From the NCBI GenBank assembly GCA_947685225.1, contig CANTUV010000003.1, positions 6,270,001-6,334,000 of the forward strand: a stretch of 64,000 nt of DNA, given 5' to 3'. Shown piece by piece: positions 1-8,949 of the stretch (position 1 is its first letter; every line of letters starts with the position of its first letter). This stretch comes from Garcia nutans. Lineage: Eukaryota; Streptophyta; Magnoliopsida; Malpighiales; Euphorbiaceae. The notes under the pieces were generated by a model, which did no database searches, was not told where the DNA came from, and worked only from the letters and a program-made list of their open reading frames with translations. The position numbers and the translations under genes are program-made.

Positions 1-493
1 TAAACTTGTATTTACATCTACATGAAAATATTAAGAGCTTTTTTATACCTTCTGCCTAATAAAAAGAATTTGCTAACCAATAAACTAAAAGAAAAGCTTT
101 ATTTGCTAAGATTTATAGAATTATTAGATTGTTAAAATTTTGCAATTTACAAGTTGAGACTTGGAATTGTTAGTTGAGGTATAATTTAGATGTTTTAGTT
201 AATTTTGAATACTTTGTAGGTTAATCAAATCATTTTCCATAACTCCCTTTTTTAAATAATTATAATTAGTCTATTTTGAATTATTTTTATTGGAATTTAT
301 TTTTATGCTTGATGTGATAAATAGACATTATTTTTCATATTTAATGGTGTAGAGTTATTGGCTCATTGATTTAAAAGGTTATGTGAAGTATAGGCATTTT
401 ACTAGCCATTTATGAAGACCCAAACATCTAGGAAAGATGGCATGGTTGCGAAAGCTGGCACTATGAAGTTTGTGTCTGAGCAGATGGCCACAA
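1..493. other. A/T-rich DNA without a recognisable gene
   Basis: No open reading frame of useful length and no recognisable protein motif is seen on either strand. The last 70 bases (about 420-490) are less A/T-rich and could be an unrecognised element remnant just outside the gypsy LTR. I cannot assign them. Confidence 0.5.
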
Positions 494-719
494 CATCTCC
501 AACAACTAGACCAACTAATCTAGCCAGCCCAAAAGGTAGGAAAAAGGCTTATCACATGAAGAAGAGTGAATAATATTGAATTAATCATTGACCAACTGTA
601 AGGGAGTACTCAGCGAATTGAGTCATTGGATCGATTGAATTAGTTATGTTTGTTGAGCAAAATTCTATAAAAAGAAATCATTATGTAGTGATTGGATTCA
701 TTGAGTGATCAATACAACA

Positions 720-763
<44 letters not shown>

Positions 764-764
764 G
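494..764 (+). repeat. Left LTR of the deleted gypsy element
   Basis: Aligns along its length with 1894-2173. Shared blocks include the AGCCAGCCC-like start, a TCTATAAAAAGAAATCATTAT block with the TATA box near 664-672, and a terminal CT microsatellite followed by TTACA. The start is uncertain by several bases. RNase H sequence begins only a few bases after the end, so the usual primer-binding site, gag and most of pol were lost by a deletion from the LTR edge. Confidence 0.65.
723..759. repeat. (CT)n microsatellite in the left LTR
   Basis: About 37 bases of uninterrupted CT dinucleotide at the LTR end. The right LTR has the same run at 2120-2147, so the repeat predates the insertion or arose in the parental element. 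Confidence 0.9.
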
Positions 765-765
765 T

Positions 766-1020
766 AAAGCTTATCTCAGTAAAGCTTTAGGTCCCATAAC
801 TCAAGGGCTCTCCATTTATGAGAAGGAACTACTGGCGATTCTGTTTGTGGTGAAAAATTTGCGACACTATTTAGAGAACACACACTTTGTGATCAAAATC
901 GATCACCAAAGTATAAAATATTTGCTTCAGGAACGAGTGAACACAATTTTACAATATTGCTTACAAGAAAGGGGTGGATAATAAGGTTGTGGATGCCTTA
1001 TCAAGAGAGGATTGGACGGA
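766..1020 (+). pseudogene. RNase H fragment of gypsy pol
   Basis: Translation gives a typical gypsy RNase H: a YEKELLAILFVVKNLRHYL block followed by the IDHQSIKYLL block. After a frameshift near 953 comes the terminal block ending in VVDALSRED. RNase H removes the RNA of the RNA-DNA hybrid during reverse transcription. The N-terminal part with the first catalytic Asp is missing because the fragment starts at the deletion joint with the LTR. It cannot be functional. Confidence 0.8.
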
Positions 1021-1181
1021 CGAGGAGAAGGCTTATTATTGTGTTGTGACTTCAACAGCGGTACCATTATGGATTGAGGAGGTGATGCAGTGTTATAAAA
1101 AGGATGGGGAATGACCCCATTCCAAGTGCTTAAGAGCTATTTGTGATGTACTTGCTTTCATAAGCAAACAAGCTGGGTTCG

Positions 1182-1916
1182 TTGGTTAGCCTTGGCCGAA
1201 TGGTGATACAAGACTCATTCAAGTTGAAAATGACCCCATTCCAAGTGCTTTATGGCTCTACTCCAGATCATTTCCCTGTTGTTCCCACTGCTGGTACATT
1301 TGTGGCTTCTATTGAAATTTTTTTTTGCAGGAGAAAGAAAAAAATGCTACATTTACTTGAGGAATAATTGGCACTCACTTAGAATAGATAGAAGCAACTA
1401 GCCGATGCAAAACACACTGAGAGGGAATTTAAGGAAGGTGATATGGTCTTCCTTAAGCTCCAACCTCACAGACAGAGCTCCTTGGTTGTTAGATGATGTT
1501 TGAAGCTTTCTGCCAACTATTTTTATCCCTATAAAGTTTTGTCTAAAGTGGGATCAGTAGCCTACAAGTTGGACTTACCTGACCCTCCTACTATACATCC
1601 TGTATTCCACATATTTCTATTTAAAAGATATGTGGGAAACAAAATTCAAGCATCAACTGAGTTGACTCAAGTAACAAAGAAAGGAGAATTCAAAGTGGAA
1701 TCCTTGGCCATACTGGATTCAAGAATTATTTCTAGGAGCAAACAACAGATCAAGCATATTTTAATCCATAATTTACTAGTAGAGGAGGTAACTTGGGAAG
1801 ATGAAGTCTTTATACTATCCCAATTTCTAGAATTCTTCCTTGAGACAAGGAAGATGTTAATGGTGGGATGGAAAGGGGGGGAGGGGGGTGGTTTGTCCAT
1901 CAACCGGACTAGCTAA
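1182..1916 (+). pseudogene. Integrase C-terminus with chromodomain-like end, decayed
   Basis: Two reading-frame pieces remain. The first (1182-1367) holds the segment after the DDE core (FKLKMTPFQVLYG). The second (1500-1916) holds the AYKLDLP, IHPVFHIF and final VEEVTWED blocks that end chromovirus integrases. The zinc-binding and catalytic DDE parts are absent. A 21-base stretch, ATGACCCCATTCCAAGTGCTT, occurs at 1112-1132 and again at 1230-1250, so a local duplication accompanied the deletion. The chromodomain normally directs integration toward marked chromatin. Here it is only a relic. Confidence 0.75.
1865..1893 (+). promoter_or_regulatory. Polypurine tract of the deleted gypsy element
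   Basis: A G-run-rich purine tract lies immediately before the TGTCC start of the right LTR. Plus-strand DNA synthesis of LTR elements is primed at such tracts. It confirms element orientation and the LTR start at 1894. Confidence 0.7.
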
Positions 1917-2116
1917 TCCAACCAGCCCAGAAAGTGAGGAAAGGGCTAATCACGTGAAGGAGAGTGAAGAATACCGAGTTAGTTATTGACTAGCTGTAAA
2001 TCAGTGCTTAGCAAATTGAATGGATCTTGTGATTGAATTAGTTAGATTTATTGTGCAAGAATTCTATAAAAAAGAAATCATTATATAATGATTAGATTCA
2101 TTGAATGATAAATACA

Positions 2117-2152
<36 letters not shown>

Positions 2153-2173
2153 TCTCTTCATTAAGCTCTACAT
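1894..2173 (+). repeat. Right LTR of the deleted gypsy element
   Basis: Starts TGTCC directly after the purine tract, carries a TATAAAAAA box near 2064-2073, and ends near CTCTACA after a CT run. It matches 494-764 with many substitutions, so the insertion is old. Confidence 0.65.
2120..2147. repeat. (CT)n microsatellite in the right LTR
   Basis: Uninterrupted CT dinucleotide, counterpart of the run at 723-759. Confidence 0.9.
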
Positions 2174-2310
2174 GTAGGTAGGGATGTGCAAAAAATCTAA
2201 AACTCGACTAACCCGACTAGTCATATCAGTTTAAACTGACTGAGTTGTTCAATTTTGATTTATACATTTACTACTGAAATCAACCGAACTCGACAAAAAA
2301 TAGGCTAATG

Positions 2311-2846
2311 TGACGGAATAAGATCAAAAATCAAAACCCTAACAATAATCGCCACAATCCAGAACACACACAAGCATCAAGAACAAACAAACAACAGAAT
2401 CGTTTACTTGGTTCACCTTTACATGCAGTAAAGGCTACATCCAAGGCGAGGAGACAAAACCCCTCAGTCAATCCCTTAGAAACTTTAGAATCGGCAGAAA
2501 CTGTTACAAGCCAGCAGTCTCAGATCATCCCTCTCTCTCAAGTTACAAACTGTAAAGCTCACCTCTCTAACAAAATCACAGAAAACAGGCTCGCAAAACA
2601 GATCAAAGAAATCAGTACAGAGAACTAGAGAAGAAAACAGAAAGAACACTCTAGAACACACCGACTGCAGAGAGAGAATGAAAAATTACACAGCACCCTT
2701 ATCACAAGAGTATTTATATCAACCCTAAACCCGTGCACAGGAGAACCACACGTGAGGCAGCTCTTCTACTCTGCACACAAAACGCACCGTATAACACAAG
2801 TAGGGCTTAATTCATCACAGATGACTTTGAGTCACTAAGACCCACA
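2311..2846 (-). repeat. 3' LTR of the copia element
   Basis: 536 bp. On the minus strand it starts TGTGGGTCTTAG and ends near TTATTCCGTCA. It matches the other LTR (7256-7791) at equal length with scattered substitutions. Confidence 0.92.
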
Positions 2847-2860
2847 ATCTCCACCTTGAC
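2847..2860 (-). promoter_or_regulatory. Copia polypurine tract
   Basis: On the minus strand the bases before the 3' LTR read AAGGTGGAGAT, the usual plant copia plus-strand primer. Confidence 0.85.
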
Positions 2861-2933
2861 TCCAAGTCTCCAAAAGGGAATGACATCAGGAATTTGTCTC
2901 TTCACGGGTAATCACCAATCAGAAACATAACTT

Positions 2934-4445
2934 TCAGGCTTTCAAAACTCCAAGCATACCCAAGGCATCCTGAAATTTTGAAACAGAAACAGGTTTAGTC
3001 ATAATATCAGCTGGATTAATATCAGTATGAATTTTTTCCACACTTACCTCACCTTTTGCAATCACATTTCTTATAAAATGCAACCTAACATCTATATGCT
3101 TTGTCCTTTCATGAAACATATTATTTCTGCTCAAATGTATGGCACTTTGAGAATCACAAAACAAATAAACCTTACCATTCAGAAGACCCAACTCTGTAAC
3201 TATACCTTTCAGCCAAATGGCTTCTTTAATTGCCTCAGTCAAGGCAATGTACTCAGCTTCAGTTGTAGACAAAGCTACAATATGTTGCAAGCTGCTTTTC
3301 CAACTTACAACATTGTTAGCAAAGGTAAAACAATAGCCAGACAAAGATCTTCTTTTATCAAGATCTGCTGCAAAGTCAGAATCACAGAATCCAGCAATAT
3401 CATACACATTACAGTCAGACTTTTTAAATAGCAAACCAACATTACTTGACCCTTTAAGATACATAGACAACCATTTAACAGCTGACCAGTGTTCTTTACA
3501 AGGGTTAGACATGAATCTGCTAACCAGACTCACCCCATAAGCTAAATCAGGCCGTGTGCAGACCATAGCATACATAAGACTACCTACCACATTCTGATAT
3601 GGAACACCTGACATGTAACTTGATTCAGCCAAATTCAAAGGTTTAATGGTTGAACACATCTTAAAATGAGCACCAATAGGAGTAGAAATAATTTTTTCCT
3701 TATTTAAATCAAAAGTTTTTAGGAATTTCAGTATATAATCTTTTTGATTTAAAAACAGTGTGCCTTTACTTCTATTTCTCTCTATGTTCATGCCTAATAT
3801 CTTTTTGGCAGGACCTAGATCTTTCATGTCAAATTCAGTACTAAGCATACCTTTCAACTTAATAATCTCATTCATATTCTTGCATGCAATTAACATATCA
3901 TCAATATAGAGAAGCAAGTATATATACACATTTTCAGACACAACAGAATAGTACACACAAGGGTCAAAGCTACTTCTTTTGAAATCATGACTAAGCATAA
4001 AGTCATCAAATCTTCTATACCACTGCCTTGGGGACCGTTTAAGTCCATATAAGGATTTTAACAGCAAACACACATGATTTTCCTTACCTTTTTCAACAAA
4101 ACCCTCAGGCTGTGACATATACAGCTCTTCCTCCAAATTACCATGGAGAAAGGTTGTTTTAACATCCAACTGTTCAAGCTCAAGGTCCTGCAAAGCAGTA
4201 ATTGATAATAGCAGTCTAATTGAAACATGTTTCACAACAGGACTAAACACCTCATTGTAATCAATACCTTCTCTTTGAGAGAAACCCTTAGCAACTAACC
4301 TGGCCTTGAATCTTTCCTTCTCAAGACCAGGAATAGGTGGTTTTCTCTTAAAGATCCACTTACATTTAATAATCTTTCTGTCAAATGGTTTAGGTACTAA
4401 TCTCCAGGTCTTATTCTTCCTTAGGGAAGACATTTCTTCTTCCAT
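2934..4445 (-). CDS. pol (RT-RH): Copia reverse transcriptase-RNase H ORF
   Basis: A 503-residue open frame. RT begins near residue 25 (CKWIFKRK, then ARLVAKGFSQ and GIDYNEVFSPVVK), continues through DVKTTFLHG and PEGFVEKG, and reaches the catalytic YIDDM at residues 180-184 (bases 3897-3908 for YIDD). RNase H follows from about residue 340 (GFCDSDFAADLDKRRSLSGYCF) to TKHIDVRLHFIR. It copies element RNA to DNA in virus-like particles. The key acidic residues are present. LKRSPRQW has Arg where the family usually has Gln. The frame continues upstream into the linker and integrase with one stop at 4614, so this ATG is probably internal to a former polyprotein. Confidence 0.93.
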   Translation of the reverse strand: MEEEMSSLRKNKTWRLVPKPFDRKIIKCKWIFKRKPPIPGLEKERFKARLVAKGFSQREGIDYNEVFSPVVKHVSIRLLLSITALQDLELEQLDVKTTFLHGNLEEELYMSQPEGFVEKGKENHVCLLLKSLYGLKRSPRQWYRRFDDFMLSHDFKRSSFDPCVYYSVVSENVYIYLLLYIDDMLIACKNMNEIIKLKGMLSTEFDMKDLGPAKKILGMNIERNRSKGTLFLNQKDYILKFLKTFDLNKEKIISTPIGAHFKMCSTIKPLNLAESSYMSGVPYQNVVGSLMYAMVCTRPDLAYGVSLVSRFMSNPCKEHWSAVKWLSMYLKGSSNVGLLFKKSDCNVYDIAGFCDSDFAADLDKRRSLSGYCFTFANNVVSWKSSLQHIVALSTTEAEYIALTEAIKEAIWLKGIVTELGLLNGKVYLFCDSQSAIHLSRNNMFHERTKHIDVRLHFIRNVIAKGEVSVEKIHTDINPADIMTKPVSVSKFQDALGMLGVLKA

Positions 4446-4613
4446 TGCCCTTTTCCACTTATCCCAGTATATACTCTGCTTTGCACCCTTATAATCAAGA
4501 GATTCATCCTCTTCAACAGCAGCTGCAGTAACTAGAGCAAAGGAGGTCAGTTCAGAATTAACAATATTGTAAGTATAATCCTCAAACCTGACTGGTCTTC
4601 TGGTCTGCCTCCT

Positions 4614-5030
4614 CTATCTATCTCTTGCTAACTGGTAGTTATCCAGTTCAGGCTCAGGAACCTGTTCAGGTTGTTCCTCCTCTTGATCAGACTCATCTGA
4701 CCTGCCCTGTACTTGTATATCCATCCCTGCACCTGCATTAATTACTTGAGGTGGATTCTGATCAGTTTGTACAAACCTGTCTAGCTCCACCTCAATTTGA
4801 GACTTCTCTAATTGTACCTCAGATTTGAACTCCTGCATGTTAGTACTAGGAAACAACAATTCATTGAATATAACATTTCTATTAATAGCAACCTTATTTT
4901 CCTTTGGTAACCACACTTTATACCCCTTGATCCCACTAGGATAACCTAAAAATATACATTTCTTAGCTCTAGGATCAAGTTTGCTTTGTGTATCATGAAT
5001 GTAAGCTATACATCCAAAATACCCTCAAGT
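4614..5030 (-). pseudogene. Copia integrase C-terminal and linker segment
   Basis: Same frame as the RT ORF. It shows the CIFLGYPSGIKGYKVWLP block that closes copia integrases, followed by an acidic, Gln/Glu-rich linker (EEEQPEQVPEPE). It is separated from the upstream integrase core by a frameshift near 5030 and from RT by one in-frame stop (TAG at 4614-4616). Apart from these two lesions the region is intact, which shows the decay is recent. Confidence 0.85.
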
Positions 5031-5619
5031 GTGTGTAGGTTATAGGTTTATTACTCCAAACCTCATTAGGACATTTCAAATTCAGAACAGATGTTGGAGA
5101 TCTATTGATTAAGTAGCAAGCAGTATGTGCTGCTTCAGCCCAGAATTTGGAGCTTAAACTAGATTCAACAATTATGCATCTGACCTTGTTTAAAATGGTC
5201 CTATTGTACCTTTCAGCTACTCCATTTTGCTGTGGAGTATAGGTACATGTTCTATGTCTAAGAATCCCATTTGTTTTACTGAAGTCATTGAACTGTTGAT
5301 TCACAAATTCAAGACCATTGTCAGTCCTAAGTACTTTAATCTTCTTATCCTTTAAGTTTTCAACTAATAGCTTCCATTCACAGAATGTTTTAAACACATC
5401 ATGTTTATTCTTTAGGAAATAGATCCATACTTTCCTAGAAAAATCATCTATGAATGTTACAAAGTACTGTGAACCTGACAGAGACATGGGAACATAGGTA
5501 GAACCCCACAAATCACTGTGTACATACTCTAAACACTCTTTAGCTCTATAGCTTGATGATGTAAAACTGTGTTTGTGTGATTTAACTAAGATACAACCTT
5601 CACAGGAATCTGGTTTCAC
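4993..5619 (-). pseudogene. Copia integrase core
   Basis: A 208-residue frame that overlaps the gag-protease frame by four bases in another phase. Residues 6-9 (CEGC) are the end of the HHCC zinc-binding region. The catalytic triad is visible as D36 (HSDLWG), D100 (RTDNG) and E136 (VAERYN), with the standard 35 residues between the second Asp and Glu. Integrase inserts the cDNA into the host chromosome. Frameshifts at both ends (about 5616 and 5030) disconnect the core from gag-PR and RT. The first codon is GTG and is not a real start: this was part of a single polyprotein. Confidence 0.9.
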
Positions 5620-6995
5620 AAACTGTGTGTGATTTCCAGATTTCCCTTCCTACTTAGGTGTTCTAAGGCTTTAAACCCTATATGACCTAACCTTTTATGC
5701 CAAAGTACTGTGTCATTTGCTGCTGACACAGTAGCATTAACTGTGCCAGTAACAACTCTACCATCTAAATGATATAATCTATTTACCCTATGACCAGTTA
5801 ACATACATTTGTCCCCTTTAAATACTCTCAGAACCCTATCTTTTGCAGTATGGTATAGACCCTTTTCTTCTAGAAACCCTAAGGAAATGAGATTTCTCCT
5901 AAGATCTGGAATGTGCCTAGCCTGTCCTAGTTCTATTTGCCTTCCATCATCTAATAGTAGCCTCACAGTGCCTATACCAAGGACATTACAAGAAGAATTA
6001 TTACCTATTAGAACATTGGAGCCAGTTAAGCTATTATAACTAGCAAACCAATCCCTGTTAGGGGTCATGTGATATGAACAAGCTGAATCAAGGATCCAAA
6101 CTTCAGTGTTTCTTGTACTGGTTATAGTTAGAGCTTCAATATCATCTTCTTGAGATGATGTATTGACTGTTCCAACCTCACCATTTCTCTGCCCTAACTT
6201 TTCTAACCTTTTCCTATAAAATCTTCTAATGTGACCCTTCCTTTTACAATAGTAACAAATTCTCTCATACTTAGAACTATTGTTATTATTTTGACTATTT
6301 ACATTACTTAATTGAGCATTGTTATTAGATTGATTAGGCTTACCATTTTCAGTTTTAAACTTATCCTTTTTCTTTTTGGTTTTAGTTTTCTCTTTAATTA
6401 CTAGACTTTCTGACTTACCATTCTTTTCAGTGTTTTTTATCTCCAATTCCCTAAGTTTCAAGGCATTCATAACATCCTCAACTTCTATAGTAGTTCTACC
6501 ATACTTTAAAGCATCTTTTACATTCTGAAAGTTTTCTGGTATAGAATTAAGTAATATTATCGACTGATTTTCATTACTTAACTCTTCACCATTATCAGCT
6601 AGCTCTAGAACAAGCTTTTGAAAGTTGTCACAGTTATCATCAACAGATTTTAAAGGGTCCATTTTAAAACTAAATAACTGTTCTTTCAAATAGGCAATTC
6701 TTGACACAGATTTAACCAAATACAAAGAGTTCAATTTATTCCAGAGTTCAGGAGCAATTTTTATACCTCTAACCTTTCTGAGCACTGCATCAGAAAGGTT
6801 AAGAATTATTGTACTGTATGCAAGATCCATCATATCTTGTTTATTATCCGCACTGAGAGTCTTAGGCAGTGTTTCAATGCCACTAAGTGCTCTTTTGCAC
6901 TTCTGTTGTACCAGGATCGCGGACATTTTCTCTTTCCAGATGGTAAAATTGGCTTTACCATCGAATTTTTCTACGTTTATCTTGGCAAACGACAT
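5616..6995 (-). CDS. gag-pro: Copia Gag-protease and GAG-pre-integrase ORF
   Basis: 459 residues from an ATG at 6995. The N-terminus (KFDGKANFTIWKEKM) is the copia Gag head. A Lys/Asn-rich stretch (about 200-245) leads to the nucleocapsid zinc knuckle at 247-260, in which C247, C250 and H255 are present but the fourth ligand is Tyr260, so RNA binding is probably impaired. The protease active site at 303-305 reads DSA where DSG is usual. The GAG-pre-integrase block LWHKRLGHIG follows near the end. It forms the particle shell and processes the polyprotein. The frame breaks at the integrase junction. Confidence 0.9.
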   Translation of the reverse strand: MSFAKINVEKFDGKANFTIWKEKMSAILVQQKCKRALSGIETLPKTLSADNKQDMMDLAYSTIILNLSDAVLRKVRGIKIAPELWNKLNSLYLVKSVSRIAYLKEQLFSFKMDPLKSVDDNCDNFQKLVLELADNGEELSNENQSIILLNSIPENFQNVKDALKYGRTTIEVEDVMNALKLRELEIKNTEKNGKSESLVIKEKTKTKKKKDKFKTENGKPNQSNNNAQLSNVNSQNNNNSSKYERICYYCKRKGHIRRFYRKRLEKLGQRNGEVGTVNTSSQEDDIEALTITSTRNTEVWILDSACSYHMTPNRDWFASYNSLTGSNVLIGNNSSCNVLGIGTVRLLLDDGRQIELGQARHIPDLRRNLISLGFLEEKGLYHTAKDRVLRVFKGDKCMLTGHRVNRLYHLDGRVVTGTVNATVSAANDTVLWHKRLGHIGFKALEHLSRKGNLEITHSL

Positions 6996-7238
6996 GCTTC
7001 ACAAACTTAGGGTTTTCCAAGAGAACCTCAGTTCACTTCCCTTTGACCGATCTTTCCTGTCACAAAAAATTAAACAACCGACAGTACCAGATCTAAACAA
7101 AAACAAGGAAAGAAACTCGATCTATCAAGAAACAGGCACTCTTAACCAAACAGTAACCCTAAAACTGATAAACAAGAAATCAAAGAGAAAGTTTAACAGA
7201 AAAGAAAGAGACCACCTGTTCGATCTTTTTCTGATGAA

Positions 7239-7251
7239 GGCTCTGATACCA
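7239..7251 (-). promoter_or_regulatory. Copia primer-binding site (initiator tRNA-Met)
   Basis: The minus strand reads TGGTATCAGAGCC four bases inside the 5' LTR. This is the standard plant site complementary to the 3' end of initiator methionine tRNA, which primes minus-strand DNA synthesis. Confidence 0.93.
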
Positions 7252-7255
7252 CTTA

Positions 7256-7791
7256 TGATGGAATAAGATTAGAAATTGAAACCCTAACAATAATTGCCAC
7301 AATCCAGAACACACACAAGCATCAAGAACAAACAAACAACAGAATCGTTTACTTGGTTCACCTTTACACACAGTAAAGGCTACATCCAAGGCGAGGAGAC
7401 AAAACCCCTCAGTCAATCCCTTAGAAACTTTAGAATCGGCAGAAACTGTTACAAGCCAGCAGTCTCAGATCATCCCTCTCTCTCAAGTTACAAACTGTAA
7501 AGCTCACCTCTTTAACAAAATCACAGAAAACAGGCTCGCAAAATAGATCAAAGAAATCAGTACAGAGAACTAGAGAAGAAAACAGAAAGAACACTCTAGA
7601 ACACACCGACTGCAGAGAGAGAATGAAAAATTACACAGCACCCTAATAACAAGAGTTTTTATATCAACCCTAAACCCGTGCACAGGAGAACCACACATGA
7701 GGCAGCTCTTCTACTCTGCACACAAAACGCACCGTATAACACAAGTAGGGCTTAATTCATCACAGGTGACTTTGAGTCACTAAGACCCACA
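7256..7791 (-). repeat. 5' LTR of the copia element
   Basis: 536 bp, same length as 2311-2846. On the minus strand this LTR carries the promoter and lies upstream of the primer-binding site and Gag. Confidence 0.92.
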
Positions 7792-7941
7792 GTTAAACCT
7801 ATCGAACTTACTACTAATGATCAATTTTCAAAAAAAACTTTTCGACTACTATTAATTAGTTGGGTTGGTTGAGCCCTAAAATCCAACCAACTCGATTGAT
7901 GCTCATTCTTACTTGTAGGTTACATTCTACCTTATCAAAAG

Positions 7942-8011
7942 CCCTCTTCAAATTAGAAATCCCCATGACCCAAGTCCCCTCCTCAAATTAGAGATCCCCA
8001 TGACCCAAGTC
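7942..8011. repeat. Tandem duplication of about 35 bp
   Basis: Two adjacent copies of a unit containing TCAAATTAGARATCCCCATG and ACCCAAGTC, with a couple of differences. It has no coding sense and lies just outside the MITE. Confidence 0.85.
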
Positions 8012-8483
8012 TTTGACATATTTTTGTATTATTTATTACTTCATAGTATTTTTTTTAGGTTATATTGTTATAAGTTTATTCACATATGAAAAATGAATAT
8101 TTGAAAGATGTTTAGCATGATTTTTGAGTTATTAGGCCCAAAAGGTCTTTCATAACACTTAATTATTAAAAAAAAAGTTTTTTTATATGAAAAAATTTCA
8201 AATATAAAGAATATATAATTAAAATTACTAGTCTTAGAATCTAATTATACAAAAAGAAAAATATATGTAAGATTTTTTAAGTAATATGATCGTGCGATAT
8301 TTTTTTTTTTTGAGATATTATGTAAACGAATCAACTAGTAAATTTGATAAATTATGTAAATGAATCAATTAGTAAATTTAATAAAATTAAATTAAAAATA
8401 AAATAAAAAGGGAGAAAAGTAAAAGGTATTTGAAAGAAAATAGACGACTAGTAGATAAACCTTTTATCAAATAAAAAAAAGAA
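8012..8483. other. A/T-rich spacer
   Basis: No gene is seen. A short internal duplication (GAATCAACTAGTAAATTTGATAAA and its variant, about 8329-8388) is the only structure noted. Confidence 0.5.
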
Positions 8484-8488
8484 CCAAT

Positions 8489-8805
8489 TATTATGAATAA
8501 TTGACGATATTAATAAGTGGATGTTTTTTTTATCACTTTAATCATCCCATCTTGTTTTCTAATTATTTTATATTGTCTCTTAAATTATTTTATTATTTTA
8601 TTTATTTTATTATCTTAATAATTAATATATAATATTTAATTTAATTTCTAACTCTATAAATAGAGGTGGCTTGTAAAGCTTATAATATATGAAGAAAAAA
8701 AAAGTGAGAAATATAAGCATTCTTCCTCTCTAAATTATTTCTTAAGCTAATTAATTTTTGGCTATTCTTTTAATTATCTATAATTTTATTATCAATTACA
8801 TAACA
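8489..8805 (+). repeat. 5' LTR of the old copia element
   Basis: 317 bp. Contains CTATAAATAGAGGTGG near 8654-8669, a good TATA box, and matches 11315-11651 throughout with many small differences. Confidence 0.85.
8654..8663 (+). promoter_or_regulatory. LTR TATA box
   Basis: CTATAAATAG, conserved in the other LTR near 11499-11508 even though the surrounding sequence has diverged. It is the probable core promoter of the element. Confidence 0.6.
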
Positions 8806-8949
8806 TGTTTTTTTGGTTGTGTGGTATATGTTCAAATTACTCTACCACAATACACAAAAACGAGCACACAAAGGCGACTGAAAATTTATGTTGGTTTTGA
8901 ATCAATAGTAAATGTTATTTTTACAGCACGTTTTTCTGATTGTTAATTT

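Larger units (their letters stand above)
494..2173 (+). mobile_element. Internally deleted Ty3/gypsy retrotransposon
   Basis: Two diverged copies of the same roughly 270-bp sequence, both with a TATAAAAA-type box and a terminal CT run, flank a short stretch of gypsy pol. They are read as the LTRs. The internal part keeps only RNase H and the end of integrase. Gag, protease, reverse transcriptase and the integrase core are gone. A purine tract sits directly before the right LTR, which fixes the plus orientation. Outer boundaries are approximate because no clear target-site duplication is seen and the right end abuts the MITE duplication at 2171. The chromodomain-like C-terminus suggests a chromovirus. 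Confidence 0.7.
2311..7791 (-). mobile_element. Near full-length Ty1/copia retrotransposon
   Basis: Two 536-bp LTRs flank gag, protease, integrase, reverse transcriptase and RNase H in the copia order (integrase before RT), all on the minus strand. Primer-binding site and polypurine tract are in place. The gag style (FDG..NF..W) suggests the Tork-like group, not certain. A target duplication is not exact. If the LTR is taken two bases longer (from 2309), the flanks are GCTAA (2304-2308) and GTTAA (7792-7796). The element sits inside the hAT-like MITE. A few frameshifts and one in-frame stop in integrase/linker make it defective. Confidence 0.92.
2171..7919. mobile_element. hAT-like MITE split by a copia insertion
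   Basis: The left end reads TAGGGATGTGCAAAA from 2179. The right end, as reverse complement from 7911, reads TAAGAATGAGCATCA, an imperfect terminal inverted repeat. Outside them are 8-bp direct repeats, CATGTAGG (2171-2178) and CTTGTAGG (7912-7919), one mismatch. An 8-bp duplication is characteristic of hAT transposons. Without the copia insertion the unit is about 250 bp (2179-2310 plus 7792-7911) and has no coding capacity, so it is a non-autonomous element. Internal ACTCGAC/CCAACTCGA-like motifs recur at both ends. Confidence 0.7.

Noticed and set aside
724..759. CT runs as promoter-type pyrimidine patches of a host gene.
   Set aside because: They sit at the ends of both LTRs of the deleted element and no host gene follows.
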